A DNA stretch of 58,334 nt from Lachnospiraceae bacterium. GTDB lineage: Bacteria; Bacillota; Clostridia; Lachnospirales; Lachnospiraceae. Both the position numbers and the translations under genes were made by a program. Shown in pieces: positions 1 to 9,474 of the stretch; the stretch's first letter is position 1, and the number at the start of each line of letters is the position of its first letter. The notes under the pieces were generated by a model that saw only the letters and a program-made list of their open reading frames with translations, ran no database searches and was not told the origin of the DNA. The stretch lies in the NCBI GenBank assembly GCA_022797535.1, contig JAAWKU010000004.1:1-58334 (forward strand). The letters are read 5' to 3'.

Positions 1-83
1 TTTCGGTTAACACTCACATGCCCGCTTTGGCAGCCATGCGATCTATTTTGTCCTTTTCAGGACCGTTCCTTGAAACAAAGAAA

Positions 84-114
84 ACCCGTAAACACTGATG
101 TCTACGGGCTTTTC
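84..114 (-). terminator. Hairpin terminator downstream of the tRNA-Asn fragment
   Basis: Minus strand AAGCCCGTAGACATCAGTGTTTACGGGTTTTC: CCCGTA/TACGGG stem followed by TTTT. Confidence 0.6.
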
Positions 115-118
115 CTAA

Positions 119-178
119 CTCCCCGAGTAGGGCTCGAACCTACAACAACTCGGTTAACAGCCGAGTGCTCTACCATTG
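119..178 (-). pseudogene. 3' fragment of tRNA-Asn(GTT); 5' acceptor and 5' D-arm strand missing (probable att scar)
   Basis: Reverse complement CAATGGTAGAGCACTCGGCTGTTAACCGAGTTGTTGTAGGTTCGAGCCCTACTCGGGGAG has an intact anticodon arm (CTCGG CTGTTAA CCGAG) and T-arm (GTAGG TTCGAGC CCTAC). Upstream TTGCATATCATAC cannot pair with the 3' acceptor or D-stem. Confidence 0.85.
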
Positions 179-211
179 TATGATATGCAACCGGAAAAAT
201 AAAGATAGCAA

Positions 212-1255
212 TTAATGAATTTGAATTTCAGCTATACCTACTTTAGAATTTCCGCTACACTTAACTCGAAACTCTAATATTTTCACTCCAACTATGGATT
301 CATTAAACTCTTTTGTTGTATCGTTCGCTGATAAAATAATGGTGCGTATTTCCTCGTTATCTCCACATATAGTGATTTCCGCATCATATACTTGCCCCGC
401 ATCATTCCCCCCAATCATGCCGCTCCCACTAAAATCTATATGACCAACTACCCCTGATAGCTGGTTATATTTTCCGTCTAAATTGAAACATGCGAATGCA
501 GAATACGCATTATTAAACATAGTCACGCCTATATCGGATGAATATGTGTATATAGCATGTCTATAACTTTCCCCACCCATTTTAATATATTCTTTACTAT
601 TTAAAAGCCATAGATTTTCAGCCTTATGACATTCCACCGTATCCACCAAATATCTTGGCATTAGACTCGCTTTTTTATCAAGTAGTACTTGACTATTTGG
701 CACAACTTTTAGGGCCTCATCAACTAAACTTGACGCTTCCTCAAATTTTCCCTCACTTGCCAAAGGTTCAACTTCCATTAATATTGATATCTCATAATTC
801 GTTGTATAATCTTTAAGTAATGCAACTACATCCTCCGTTTTTTCAATTACACTATTTAATATAGGAATTGCAACTTCATAATCTAATAAATTAGCATACG
901 ATTCCGCAAGAGCAATTTTTTCAGAGCGCTCGTTTTCATTCTTTAATGCTGATACCTCTCCAAGCAAATTATCATATTCCGACTGCAACTTCGCATTATC
1001 TGTTTTCAATTTCTCTATATCTTTATCAACGGCTTCGAGCGCTTGTTCGTATGACATTTCTCTGTCAACGGATGCATAACGCTCCGATAAGGTTTCTACA
1101 ATTTTGTTCTCCGTAGAACGTTTTGAGTCAAAGTGAAAATAAAAACTTGCAACAATACTCAATGCTGCGAAAAAAAGCGTTAATATTTTCCAAATTGGAT
1201 TTTCTCTTTGCATTGGATTTTCTCTTTGCATTCTTCTTTCCCCTAAAGTTAACAA
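212..1255 (-). CDS. Membrane-anchored protein with coiled coil, TPR-like region and C-terminal NPCBM-like domain
   Basis: N-terminal hydrophobic helix (IWKILTLFFAALSIVASFYF); C-terminus resembles NPCBM/NEW2 (AFACFNLDGKYNQLSGVVGHID...). Confidence 0.7.
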   Translation of the reverse strand: MLTLGERRMQRENPMQRENPIWKILTLFFAALSIVASFYFHFDSKRSTENKIVETLSERYASVDREMSYEQALEAVDKDIEKLKTDNAKLQSEYDNLLGEVSALKNENERSEKIALAESYANLLDYEVAIPILNSVIEKTEDVVALLKDYTTNYEISILMEVEPLASEGKFEEASSLVDEALKVVPNSQVLLDKKASLMPRYLVDTVECHKAENLWLLNSKEYIKMGGESYRHAIYTYSSDIGVTMFNNAYSAFACFNLDGKYNQLSGVVGHIDFSGSGMIGGNDAGQVYDAEITICGDNEEIRTIILSANDTTKEFNESIVGVKILEFRVKCSGNSKVGIAEIQIH

Positions 1256-1856
1256 ATTTTACTTACTTTCACATAAAACAGAGTACAAATTATTTTTATC
1301 ACAATGCAAAATATTTTAGAAAAATATATACTTCAGAAAACCACAAAAAATTTGTAGAAATGAATTGCTGAAATTTAAGGCTCCTTCGTTGAAATTTGTA
1401 TATTCCGCATTGCCTAATTGTACACCACGCTAATCCATCATCTATGAATAGATAGGCGATATTATTTTTGGATAAATATTTATGATAATCATTTTCTGAT
1501 CGAATCTATACACTTTGCATCATACATTTGGAGGCTAAAACTTCTTTTACTATATGACGCTTCAAAATATTGTTATTTGCAAAATATTCTTAACAGTGAA
1601 TCGTCTTTCTTTATTATTTATCGTATCAAATTCTTTATATTTTTACAAGCGTGTTTTACTAAAAACATAAAAATACAAAATATACATATACATATTTTCC
1701 ATACTCGCACCTCTCACATGCCTAATACCACCATGAATTAAGTTGCTAACTCGAAACCATCGAATTATTTCCGCTCGTTATATAATTATCATAAAGCGAT
1801 GTTGGTAAATTTGCTATCTCTCCAGCCATAATAAGCATCTGCCGTCTTTTAACAGG

Positions 1857-1995
1857 TTGCCGCCACGATTTTCATTATAAAAGCATTTCCCCTCCCAAAG
1901 TACTCCGAGAAATGTTTATCTTTCATTTCATTATTTGTCCCCGTTCGACACTACTCCTTAGAACGGGCACAAGGCACTCCCATGGGCAATAGATA
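1857..1995. repeat. Imperfect ~140-bp direct repeat, copy 1
   Basis: Shares GTTCGACACTACTCC and similar flanks with 5350-5500. Confidence 0.65.
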
Positions 1996-2078
1996 AAACT
2001 GTAATGCAGATCTTAGTATACTATTTCTGCAGTTTTCTATTTATTAGCAATACGCTGGTTTTCTTACCATAATTCAAC

Positions 2079-3737
2079 TCAGTATAAATTCATGCCCTGA
2101 TATGATATGTTTTCATCCGGCTCATTGGCGGCAGGATGCATCAATGTGTCCAAAAACTCATTGGCATTCCATTCCGTGCAGAACTGGCTGTATGTCATGT
2201 TGAGTTCCACGGATATCTTGTAATCCTTGCCTACTTCGACACGTTTGAGCAGCTGGCATGCTATCATTTTCCTCTGCTCCATCGTTGCCGAGTCAAATTC
2301 CTCCGCCCACGACTTAAACTGTTTATAGGCTGGCGTGACCATTTCGATCCCCTGCTTTTTTTGTGTTTCTTCCTCTTTGAGCTTTTCCAGCTGTGTTTCC
2401 GATTCCTCGATCCTCTTTTTGACGGTCTGGATGGCCTGTGTCAGATCCTCCGGCGAATAAAGGCTGTCCCCTGTCAGAGTCTTGGCGATCTCCATCTGCA
2501 GCTTTGTAAGCTGCTCCCGGTGTTTGCCAAGTTCAAACCCCAGTTTTTTCTGCATGGCGCGGTTGCCGGCTATCCTGCGCTGGAACAGGTCCTGTATCTT
2601 TTCTTCCTCCGGCGCGCCGCTCATGGATTTAAATATTTGGCGTATGGTCTGGCTGACCATGCCGTCCACTTTTTCTGCCTGATAGGTAGTCTGCCCGTCA
2701 CACGGGCAGAGTTTGCGGCTCTTGTGGTAGCAGGAATATTTGACCTGGTCCACATGGTATACGGAACCGTCAGCCCTTTCATAGCTGTCCGTGTAATGGC
2801 TGGAGACCAGCCGCCCGCCGCAGTGGGCGCAGAATATATTGCCCGAAAGCAGCGCCCGCCCTTTGGTATGCATGGCAACGTGCCGCTTTTCCTCATTCTT
2901 TTTGCTGCGCTGCTCCATGATGTACATGATCCTGCTGTAGGTTTCATCGCTTCTGAGCCTGAGTGCCTGTAAAGCATCCGAAGTTGATCCGTCCTCAAGC
3001 CGCCCGCAGTAATAAGGGTCTTTCAAGATGCGGCTGATCTTAGTCCCTGTGAATTTTTCTCCGGACCGTGTTTTATATCCTTCCTTATTTAATAGATCCG
3101 CCAGTCTCCATGCGCCATAACCCTTTTGGACCGTCATTTCGTCAATCATGGCCAGAATTTCTTTCTCCATAGGATCTATCTCATATTTTTGGATGGGAGC
3201 GCCTTTCCGGTTCACCAGCCCGCTGTCCGTCAGGCAGTAGCCGAATTTTACCGGCCCGCCAGTGTACAGCCCCCCTGTCTGCATCTGCTGCATTTTACTG
3301 CTGATCCGGATGGATGTCTTTTCACTCTCTCCTGACGCCTGCCAGAACCGCAGGTAATTCATCAGTTTATCCACATGGTTGTCAAACCTCTGCTGTCCTT
3401 CCCGTGCGCTCCACACTTCAATGCCATGCTTGGCAAACCACTCTACCACGAACGGGGTCTCGTCATCAATCCTGCCGATGCGGTCGAACATAAAAACCAG
3501 CAGGATGTCAAACTCATCCTTCAGGGCGGCCTCTTTTAAATCCTGTATGGCATCCCTGTCCTGCGCCGACACCTTGTATCCTGAGATGCCTTTCTCTGAA
3601 AACTCCCTCTGGATGACCCAGTCCGTCTGGCGGCCTGCAAATTCATGGCAGGCCGTCCTCTGCATTGGGATGTCATTTTCATTTTTGTCAACCTGTTTTT
3701 TTGTTGATACCCTGTATAGACAATATACCCGTTTCAT
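2079..3737 (-). CDS. Large serine recombinase / site-specific integrase
   Basis: Resolvase N-terminus YRVSTKKQ, DRIGR; recombinase domain YGAWRLADLLNKEGYKTRSG; zinc ribbon LLSGNIFCAHCGGRL; coiled coil. Confidence 0.95.
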   Translation of the reverse strand: MKRVYCLYRVSTKKQVDKNENDIPMQRTACHEFAGRQTDWVIQREFSEKGISGYKVSAQDRDAIQDLKEAALKDEFDILLVFMFDRIGRIDDETPFVVEWFAKHGIEVWSAREGQQRFDNHVDKLMNYLRFWQASGESEKTSIRISSKMQQMQTGGLYTGGPVKFGYCLTDSGLVNRKGAPIQKYEIDPMEKEILAMIDEMTVQKGYGAWRLADLLNKEGYKTRSGEKFTGTKISRILKDPYYCGRLEDGSTSDALQALRLRSDETYSRIMYIMEQRSKKNEEKRHVAMHTKGRALLSGNIFCAHCGGRLVSSHYTDSYERADGSVYHVDQVKYSCYHKSRKLCPCDGQTTYQAEKVDGMVSQTIRQIFKSMSGAPEEEKIQDLFQRRIAGNRAMQKKLGFELGKHREQLTKLQMEIAKTLTGDSLYSPEDLTQAIQTVKKRIEESETQLEKLKEEETQKKQGIEMVTPAYKQFKSWAEEFDSATMEQRKMIACQLLKRVEVGKDYKISVELNMTYSQFCTEWNANEFLDTLMHPAANEPDENISYQGMNLY

Positions 3738-3830
3738 GCATTACCTCCGTGCTTGCTGTTGTATGGGACTGCGCGGCCTGCCGTTAATCCGTTTTCAATG
3801 TTCCACACCATAACCACGCAGGCACCGTGG

Positions 3831-4022
3831 TCATCCCGGTTGTTCTGCATCCCCGCACAGCAGCGGTATCCTCTGTATGCGTTCTTCATATGCCCCTGTG
3901 AGGATATCCCTGACTCTGGATTTCACATCCACTGATTCTTCCGCGCTGAACCTGACCATAACATCGCCTCCGCTGATGCACAGCTGGAAAATGGGATTTT
4001 TATTATACTGCTGGCTGCCCAA
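3831..4022 (-). CDS. Small hypothetical protein
   Basis: 63-aa ORF in operon orientation; no family recognised. Confidence 0.4.
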   Translation of the reverse strand: MGSQQYNKNPIFQLCISGGDVMVRFSAEESVDVKSRVRDILTGAYEERIQRIPLLCGDAEQPG

Positions 4023-4108
4023 GATAAGCCCCTCCTTTTATAATTCTTATTGATCGCATTCTTACTGCTTTATCTTGTGCAGGCACAGCATTGCTGCTGT
4101 TGCCTTAT

Positions 4109-4450
4109 CTATATCAGCTCCATCAGCCCGTCCAGCGGGGAGTACACCTGCAGTCCGCAGCCTTCTGCCAGTGCCTTAAGCTGCGCCATCTGCATGGACG
4201 AATGCGTCAGGCAGCGTCGGTTTGCCACCAGCAGAATATCCGCTTCCCCCCGGATGGCAGCATCCGCAAAACGCCGGAAACCGTTGCGCTCACACAACGG
4301 CCTCCTCCCTATGTCGCTGGAGCTGCCCGCCATTTCAAATCCCATCTGCTCTGCATAATCAAAGAGCAGCATGCGCTGCTTTTTTAATGTGTCATTTTGA
4401 TCCTCTGGCGCATCAATTGAGCAGTAAGCCCAGGCACGTCTCCCTTTGTC
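4109..4450 (-). CDS. Resolvase-like domain protein lacking catalytic residues
   Basis: RAWAYCSIDAPEDQNDTLKKQRMLLFDYAEQMGFEM...RRPLCERNGFRRFADAAIRGEADILLVANRRCLTHS follows the serine-recombinase fold; catalytic R-x-S is replaced by S-I-D. Confidence 0.65.
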   Translation of the reverse strand, partial: DKGRRAWAYCSIDAPEDQNDTLKKQRMLLFDYAEQMGFEMAGSSSDIGRRPLCERNGFRRFADAAIRGEADILLVANRRCLTHSSMQMAQLKALAEGCGLQVYSPLDGLMELI

Positions 4451-4901
4451 CATAAGCAGCCCCCTTTCTGTCCCCCGGCTCAGCCTGATTTCTTCTAGCG
4501 GGTTCTGCATCAGTCTCTTTTCCTTGCTGCTTCCGGGCCTCCTGCGGGCAGAACATCCCGTCCAGCCCTAAACTGACCACAATTGCATGATCCACATCCT
4601 GCATGGTCACCCTGTCCGCCCGGCCTATGTATTCCTTCAGCCTGGTCCGGTCAATGGTGCGAACCTGTTCCAGCAGGACGGTGGATTCCTGTACCAGCCC
4701 ATAAGGGCTGTCCTCCAGTCTGATATGGGTGGGGAGCGGTTTCTTTCCCTGCCTGCTGGTAATGGCGGCTGCGATCACCGTGGGGCTGTGCCGGTTCCCC
4801 AAGTCATTCTGTATGATCAGCACAGGCCGGGTGCCGCCTTGCTCGCTCCCGACCACTGGTGTCAGGTCAGCATAATAGATATCGCCCCTTTTAATCTGCA
4901 T
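4413..4901 (-). CDS. mazF: MazF/PemK-family endoribonuclease toxin
   Basis: IKRGDIYYADLTPVVGSEQGGTRPVLIIQNDLGNRHSPTVIAAAITS...LEQVRTIDRTRL is the classic MazF signature. Confidence 0.92.
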   Translation of the reverse strand: MQIKRGDIYYADLTPVVGSEQGGTRPVLIIQNDLGNRHSPTVIAAAITSRQGKKPLPTHIRLEDSPYGLVQESTVLLEQVRTIDRTRLKEYIGRADRVTMQDVDHAIVVSLGLDGMFCPQEARKQQGKETDAEPARRNQAEPGDRKGAAYGQRETCLGLLLN

Positions 4902-5349
4902 GCTTGTCCCCTTTCCGGCAGGATGTCTCCCCGCCCTTATCCAAATTCCATGCCATATAGCTTGATAGCCGCAAACCTGCCCTCTGCTGCAAAATATTCA
5001 TCTGCCGGTTTCCTTTTAAGCCGGAGGACTCCCCCTGCCGCCTTTTTCCCTGTCTGGCTCTGTGCCGGCCTGATGATGATCCGCGGGCGCGCTCTTGGCT
5101 CCGGACCGCCTTGGATAAGCCCCCTGCCGGATTCTCCGGCATTGCTGCTATCAGGTATTCCTCTTCTGGACTGCCTTTTCCTATGGCATGTTTTTTTATG
5201 GAATCTGCTTCTGTCAGGTATGCTTATGCATACGAGCCGTTTTACCATGTTTACCATTTTTTGAATCATACGCTCCTTCCTGCCCTATATGTTTCATGGC
5301 ACAAGGATGGCGGCAGCACAGCTAATTGCATTATCATGCCCTGCTTTCA

Positions 5350-5500
5350 CTGCCGCCGTAGTTTCTATCATAAAGACATTTCCTGTCCCAAAAGTCTCCC
5401 GGCCCGGAAATGCTTGTCCTTTGTTTCATTTATCTGCCCCTGTTCGACACTACTCCCCGGGGCGGGCGCAAGATGCGCCCATAGGCAGCAGCCAAAGACC
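5350..5500. repeat. Imperfect ~140-bp direct repeat, copy 2
   Basis: Same orientation and block order as 1857-1995. Confidence 0.65.
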
Positions 5501-5886
5501 GGCCCTGGCTTAAAGGCCGTCATGGGTTTTCCCCCTCCGAGGTTCTCTCCGGGCCGCCCTCATTGCGTGATCCCGCTCCTGCGGGGCTGTGACTGGACGG
5601 AAGTATCATTATGGGCTGTCCATGTCATGGCAAACGGCCCGCCACAGGCCGCCTTGGGACGAACATTTGCCGCTCTGCATCTTTGATGTGATCTTATTGA
5701 CAGGTTGTTCCCTGCAGATGGTCCTGGCGTATTCTCCGCACCGCTTTGCTCTTTCAAGCTGGACAGCTAACGTATCTTTGCTGCTGGATATGACCGCCTG
5801 CCGACGGTATTTTTCAAAGAGCGGAGGGAAGAAAAAGCCCCCTCTACTTACTTCCACGTTGGCAGAACGTTTTGCACACCCTGTTA

Positions 5887-6339
5887 TTAACTTTTTTCCA
5901 AAATTTTTTTCAGTTTTTTAAGGATGCGATTTTTTCTCTTGTGTACGGCATTGTGGTATATTCCCATGCCTGCCGCAGCCTCCCGTTCTGTCTGGCCCTG
6001 AAAAAACAGGCGGTCTATCAGTTCCCGCTCATCATCAGGCAATAAAAAAAGAGCGTTATGTAACTGTGCGCACTGAATTCTACGCAGCACGGTTTCCTCT
6101 ACGCTCTCTGTTTTCCCGGCAAACTGCATCTTCTGATCTAGAAGACGTTCAAGGGAATCTTCCCTGCTGGGTATGACCGTTATATTATGCTTTTCCTGGT
6201 TTACAATAGTTTGCTCTGTTTTTAAATCATACTCCTGATACTGCATTTTTCTTTCTGTGGTTCTCAATACAGTGATTACTTCCTTGCTGGCCTCCGGATA
6301 CATCTTCTTATAATCCGGTATTCTGTATGGTTTTGCCAT
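5887..6339 (-). CDS. Sigma-70 region 4-like HTH regulator
   Basis: LLPDDERELIDRLFFQGQTEREAAAGMGIYHNAVHKRKNRILKKLKK; ATG preceded by AGGAGG. Confidence 0.8.
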   Translation of the reverse strand: MAKPYRIPDYKKMYPEASKEVITVLRTTERKMQYQEYDLKTEQTIVNQEKHNITVIPSREDSLERLLDQKMQFAGKTESVEETVLRRIQCAQLHNALFLLPDDERELIDRLFFQGQTEREAAAGMGIYHNAVHKRKNRILKKLKKILEKS

Positions 6340-7137
6340 AGGCTTATCCTCCTTCAATTTCAAATTGCAAGAAACCAAAGGACAAATGGCGGGCTGCGAC
6401 ATCTTTGCGCTGTCGCACCGCATACAGTAAACTGGCAGAAAAAAAGCTGCACCCGAATTATATTGGATGCAGCATGAAATACTATATAGAATTCTAAGAT
6501 ATTATAGAAAGAAAAACGAAAATATGTCGAACTGTGTAGCGCTATAGTCCCTATACAGCTTATAGTGCAATAAGAACAATCCTGTTTCCGTTGATTTTCT
6601 TTTTCTTCCAAATTCTATTTCCCTTTGACAATGGGAAACAGCCTTTGTGTCTATCTCTGACAGATTCCCAACGTTATTGTTGCCAGAGAAATTATACCAA
6701 AAGAATTTGTTATTATATTGTCGAAATACAGCTATTAAGCCAAAAATATCCAACCATTTTACGCTCTTCTTTCCTGTGTTTACTGATCAGTTACAAAGAA
6801 ACGGCAATGTCATGCAGTGTTACTGCTTGTAATATTTAGAAAATAGATAATATTGATGCTTACCTAAATTACTTGTTGTAAGCTCTTTGAATATTCTCTC
6901 ATTATTTTGGGTGGTTTATGGCATTTTCATTATATTCATCAATGTTCTGCTGCTATTTATTTACTCTCACTAATGTAAACGCTTGCCCTGTTTTGAATAA
7001 TATCTGCAACATCATCCACATCCCGGTCATTGTGAAACAAATAATCCACTTCCTCCAATAAAATATTATACAAATACGATCTACTGTGGCGTTATGCTCA
7101 ATTTTACAGATTACACCCTTTAAATGAAGAAATAATG

Positions 7138-8019
7138 TTAATCTATCTTTTCTCCGAATCTATAATTCTCAGGGTACTCAATGTCATAAATATCCTCCCC
7201 ATAAGGGATATCCAATGTATGGTTTTCACTTAACACATATTCTTTCCCCTTGATTTTAAACACACTGCCCGGTTCATACTTACAAAGTATTCTCCCGGTT
7301 TTCGTCAGGCTCTCATATTTCACATTATATCGTTCCTGAGTATAAATCAAAGTAGTATATTTTCCTGTAGAATAAAACCGGGTTGTTTCCGTGTCTCCCA
7401 TTTTCACCGTGAAGAACCCCGGCTGTATGCCCGCTTCCTCCAGATACGCCTCTACTTCACCCAGAGAAAAACTCTCGGCAATATAGACAGTATCTTTGGC
7501 CGTGCCTATATAGTTCCAAAACCAGGAATATCTCTCCAGTGTCCCATCGTAAGGCGCACCCCTCAAATACTCCGAGAAAATGGAACCCGGCACATGGTCA
7601 TTTGTATATAAATAATGCTCTCTGCCGTCTTTGGATACATATTTGAAATATGTATTTTTCCCAAAATCAATGCAGTTGTTTTCCGCTTTTACTTCTTTAA
7701 GCCCGGATGTATTGACAGGAGGAATCTGATCGGTAGTGAATGATCTCCCGTCCCGCAGGAAATGCACATTTCCCTGCGACTGCACCCATGAAATATTGTT
7801 GTTAATGAGTGCCAGCATATCCTTCGGTATATATTCCGCTTTCCTGCCATTTCCTGCGGAATATGTGCTAAAATATACATCATTGCTTCTGCTCCGCACA
7901 AAAATGTCCCTTTTTGCCTGCGGATTTTTCTTTCCCAGCAGCATGTTGATCAGTTTTTTTTCGGAATTATTGCTGCTCATTTTCTGTTCTAAAAGCTGGT
8001 TTGTCACCCTTACCATCAT
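7138..8019 (-). CDS. Protein of unknown function, last gene of the ECF-sigma operon
   Basis: ORF with RBS GGAGG before MMVRVTNQLL; no recognised domain. Confidence 0.6.
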   Translation of the reverse strand: MMVRVTNQLLEQKMSSNNSEKKLINMLLGKKNPQAKRDIFVRSRSNDVYFSTYSAGNGRKAEYIPKDMLALINNNISWVQSQGNVHFLRDGRSFTTDQIPPVNTSGLKEVKAENNCIDFGKNTYFKYVSKDGREHYLYTNDHVPGSIFSEYLRGAPYDGTLERYSWFWNYIGTAKDTVYIAESFSLGEVEAYLEEAGIQPGFFTVKMGDTETTRFYSTGKYTTLIYTQERYNVKYESLTKTGRILCKYEPGSVFKIKGKEYVLSENHTLDIPYGEDIYDIEYPENYRFGEKID

Positions 8020-8104
8020 AAAGCCTCCTGCCACATGGCATGCATTCCCCACAGCCAGTCTTGCATCATGAGGAATGCATGAGCGTTTTTCTTTCAAACT
8101 GTTT

Positions 8105-8962
8105 TTATGGAATGATTGTCATATCATCTTCAACATACTCTGAAGTTACCGGATATACATACTGGAATGTTATGGTAGGCGAAAACGTTATATCTTTTGA
8201 ATACTCAAATATGATCTGCCAGTTACTGCGTATGGGCATTGACAGTGAGACCAGCCCTCTTTTACTCCATGTATACCTATCCAGATTAATTGTATTGCTT
8301 GTTGTACGATTCCTAACAGCAATACCATCAACTGCCGTTGACCTGACATTGTTTACTGTCATGGAATAAACAATTGCACCTTCTGGTATCTCTGTTTCCC
8401 CTCGTAAATCCGCAGAAGAAGAGCTGTCTGAACCCTGCATTGTTACACTTCCAAGTTCAACTGTACAGGATGCAACCGTATAAACCGGGTCTCCAACCAG
8501 CAATGAGTAATCCCGTATGGACGACATGTTTGTATAAATTCTTACATAATAGTAACCGGCCGTAGCCACCCTAAAACCATAAGCCTTGCTGCCAAATCCG
8601 GTTTTTATATATTCATCACTTATTATGGGGATGGAGCTGGATTCAGAATACACTTCAAAGTTGAAATATGAATCGCCATTCAGTGTAACATATTGCGTTC
8701 CGGCATCCAGATAAACCTTAAACCAGTCCTCATCACCTGAACTCGTTGATCCATCTACCACATACTGATTCGGCTTGCTTCCACTAACTGCCTGTGCAGG
8801 CGTTTCACGATTTGCTGTAATCGTCATTGCGGTTTCTCTGGTATTATTAGGCTCCTTTTCATACACCGTAGTAGCTGCCTGTACCGGCAGAGAGATAATG
8901 TTCATCAAAGTAACGCACGATAATACAACTGCAAGAATTCGTTTTTTTAACTTCATTTTCAT
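8105..8962 (-). CDS. Secreted protein with PPC-like (bacterial pre-peptidase C-terminal) domain
   Basis: Signal peptide MKMKLKKRILAVVLSCVTLMNIISLPVQAA; YEKEPNNTRETAMTI...DEDWFKVYLDAGTQYVTL...AGYYYVRIYT typical of PPC. RBS GGAGG. Confidence 0.75.
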   Translation of the reverse strand: MKMKLKKRILAVVLSCVTLMNIISLPVQAATTVYEKEPNNTRETAMTITANRETPAQAVSGSKPNQYVVDGSTSSGDEDWFKVYLDAGTQYVTLNGDSYFNFEVYSESSSIPIISDEYIKTGFGSKAYGFRVATAGYYYVRIYTNMSSIRDYSLLVGDPVYTVASCTVELGSVTMQGSDSSSSADLRGETEIPEGAIVYSMTVNNVRSTAVDGIAVRNRTTSNTINLDRYTWSKRGLVSLSMPIRSNWQIIFEYSKDITFSPTITFQYVYPVTSEYVEDDMTIIP

Positions 8963-8994
8963 AAGTTTATTCCTCCATTTCATATTGTTCGTAC

Positions 8995-9396
8995 TCAATA
9001 CGTCCTTTCTGCTGACGTTGCGGTCTTAGTTTCCCCGTCCGCACTGCAGGTCATAGCAACCCGGTATGTGCCTCTGGAAACCTGATATGTTTCGGCAACA
9101 GATGTACTGCTTGTATCGCTGGAATTCTCCCAGGACTCCACATCAACCCACGTGCCTGAAACACTCTTTTGCAGCGTAACTTCCACATAAGTGCTGGTAA
9201 CGCCCAATTTCCCTCTTACAAAACCGGATATAGATGCGGTGCCGTCACTGGAAATGGAAAGTTCTGTGCCATATACACTTATGCTGGCCATTCTCGGCTC
9301 CATTTGCACATCGAGCTCTCTTGCATGAACTGGAATCGGTAGTATCAGGCCGCATAACAGTACACAGACAACTGCCATTCTGCATATTTTTTTCAT
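8995..9396 (-). CDS. Small secreted protein, beta-rich (possibly DUF6147-like)
   Basis: Signal peptide MKKICRMAVVCVLLCGLILPIPVHA; VEVTLQKSVSGTWVDVESWENSS; RBS GGAGG. Confidence 0.65.
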   Translation of the reverse strand: MKKICRMAVVCVLLCGLILPIPVHARELDVQMEPRMASISVYGTELSISSDGTASISGFVRGKLGVTSTYVEVTLQKSVSGTWVDVESWENSSDTSSTSVAETYQVSRGTYRVAMTCSADGETKTATSAERTY

Positions 9397-9420
9397 TGGC
9401 AGATTCCTCCTTTCACTAAA

Positions 9421-9452
9421 CAATAACGAAATGGGATACCCTGTTTGTTACA
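9421..9452 (-). promoter_or_regulatory. Candidate ECF-type promoter, copy 2 (upstream of secreted-protein genes)
   Basis: Minus strand TGTAACAAACAGGGTATCCCATTTCGTTATTG: -35 TGTAAC(A), -10 CGTT; same 32-nt layout as copy 1. Confidence 0.7.
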
Positions 9453-9474
9453 TTTTTTTCAAATTTTTTAATAT

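Noticed and set aside
119-191. Complete functional tRNA-Asn
   Set aside because: The 5' acceptor strand and 5' D-stem cannot pair with the 3' half.
1256-2078. AT-rich gap searched for tRNA/rRNA or a hidden gene
   Set aside because: Apart from the direct-repeat block (1857-1995) no convincing ORF or structured RNA was seen.
5609-5857. Small minus-strand ORF with GTG start (MEVSRGGFFFPPLFEKYRRQ...)
   Set aside because: Operon-compatible position, but no family recognised and the N-terminus is low complexity; not enough support to call.
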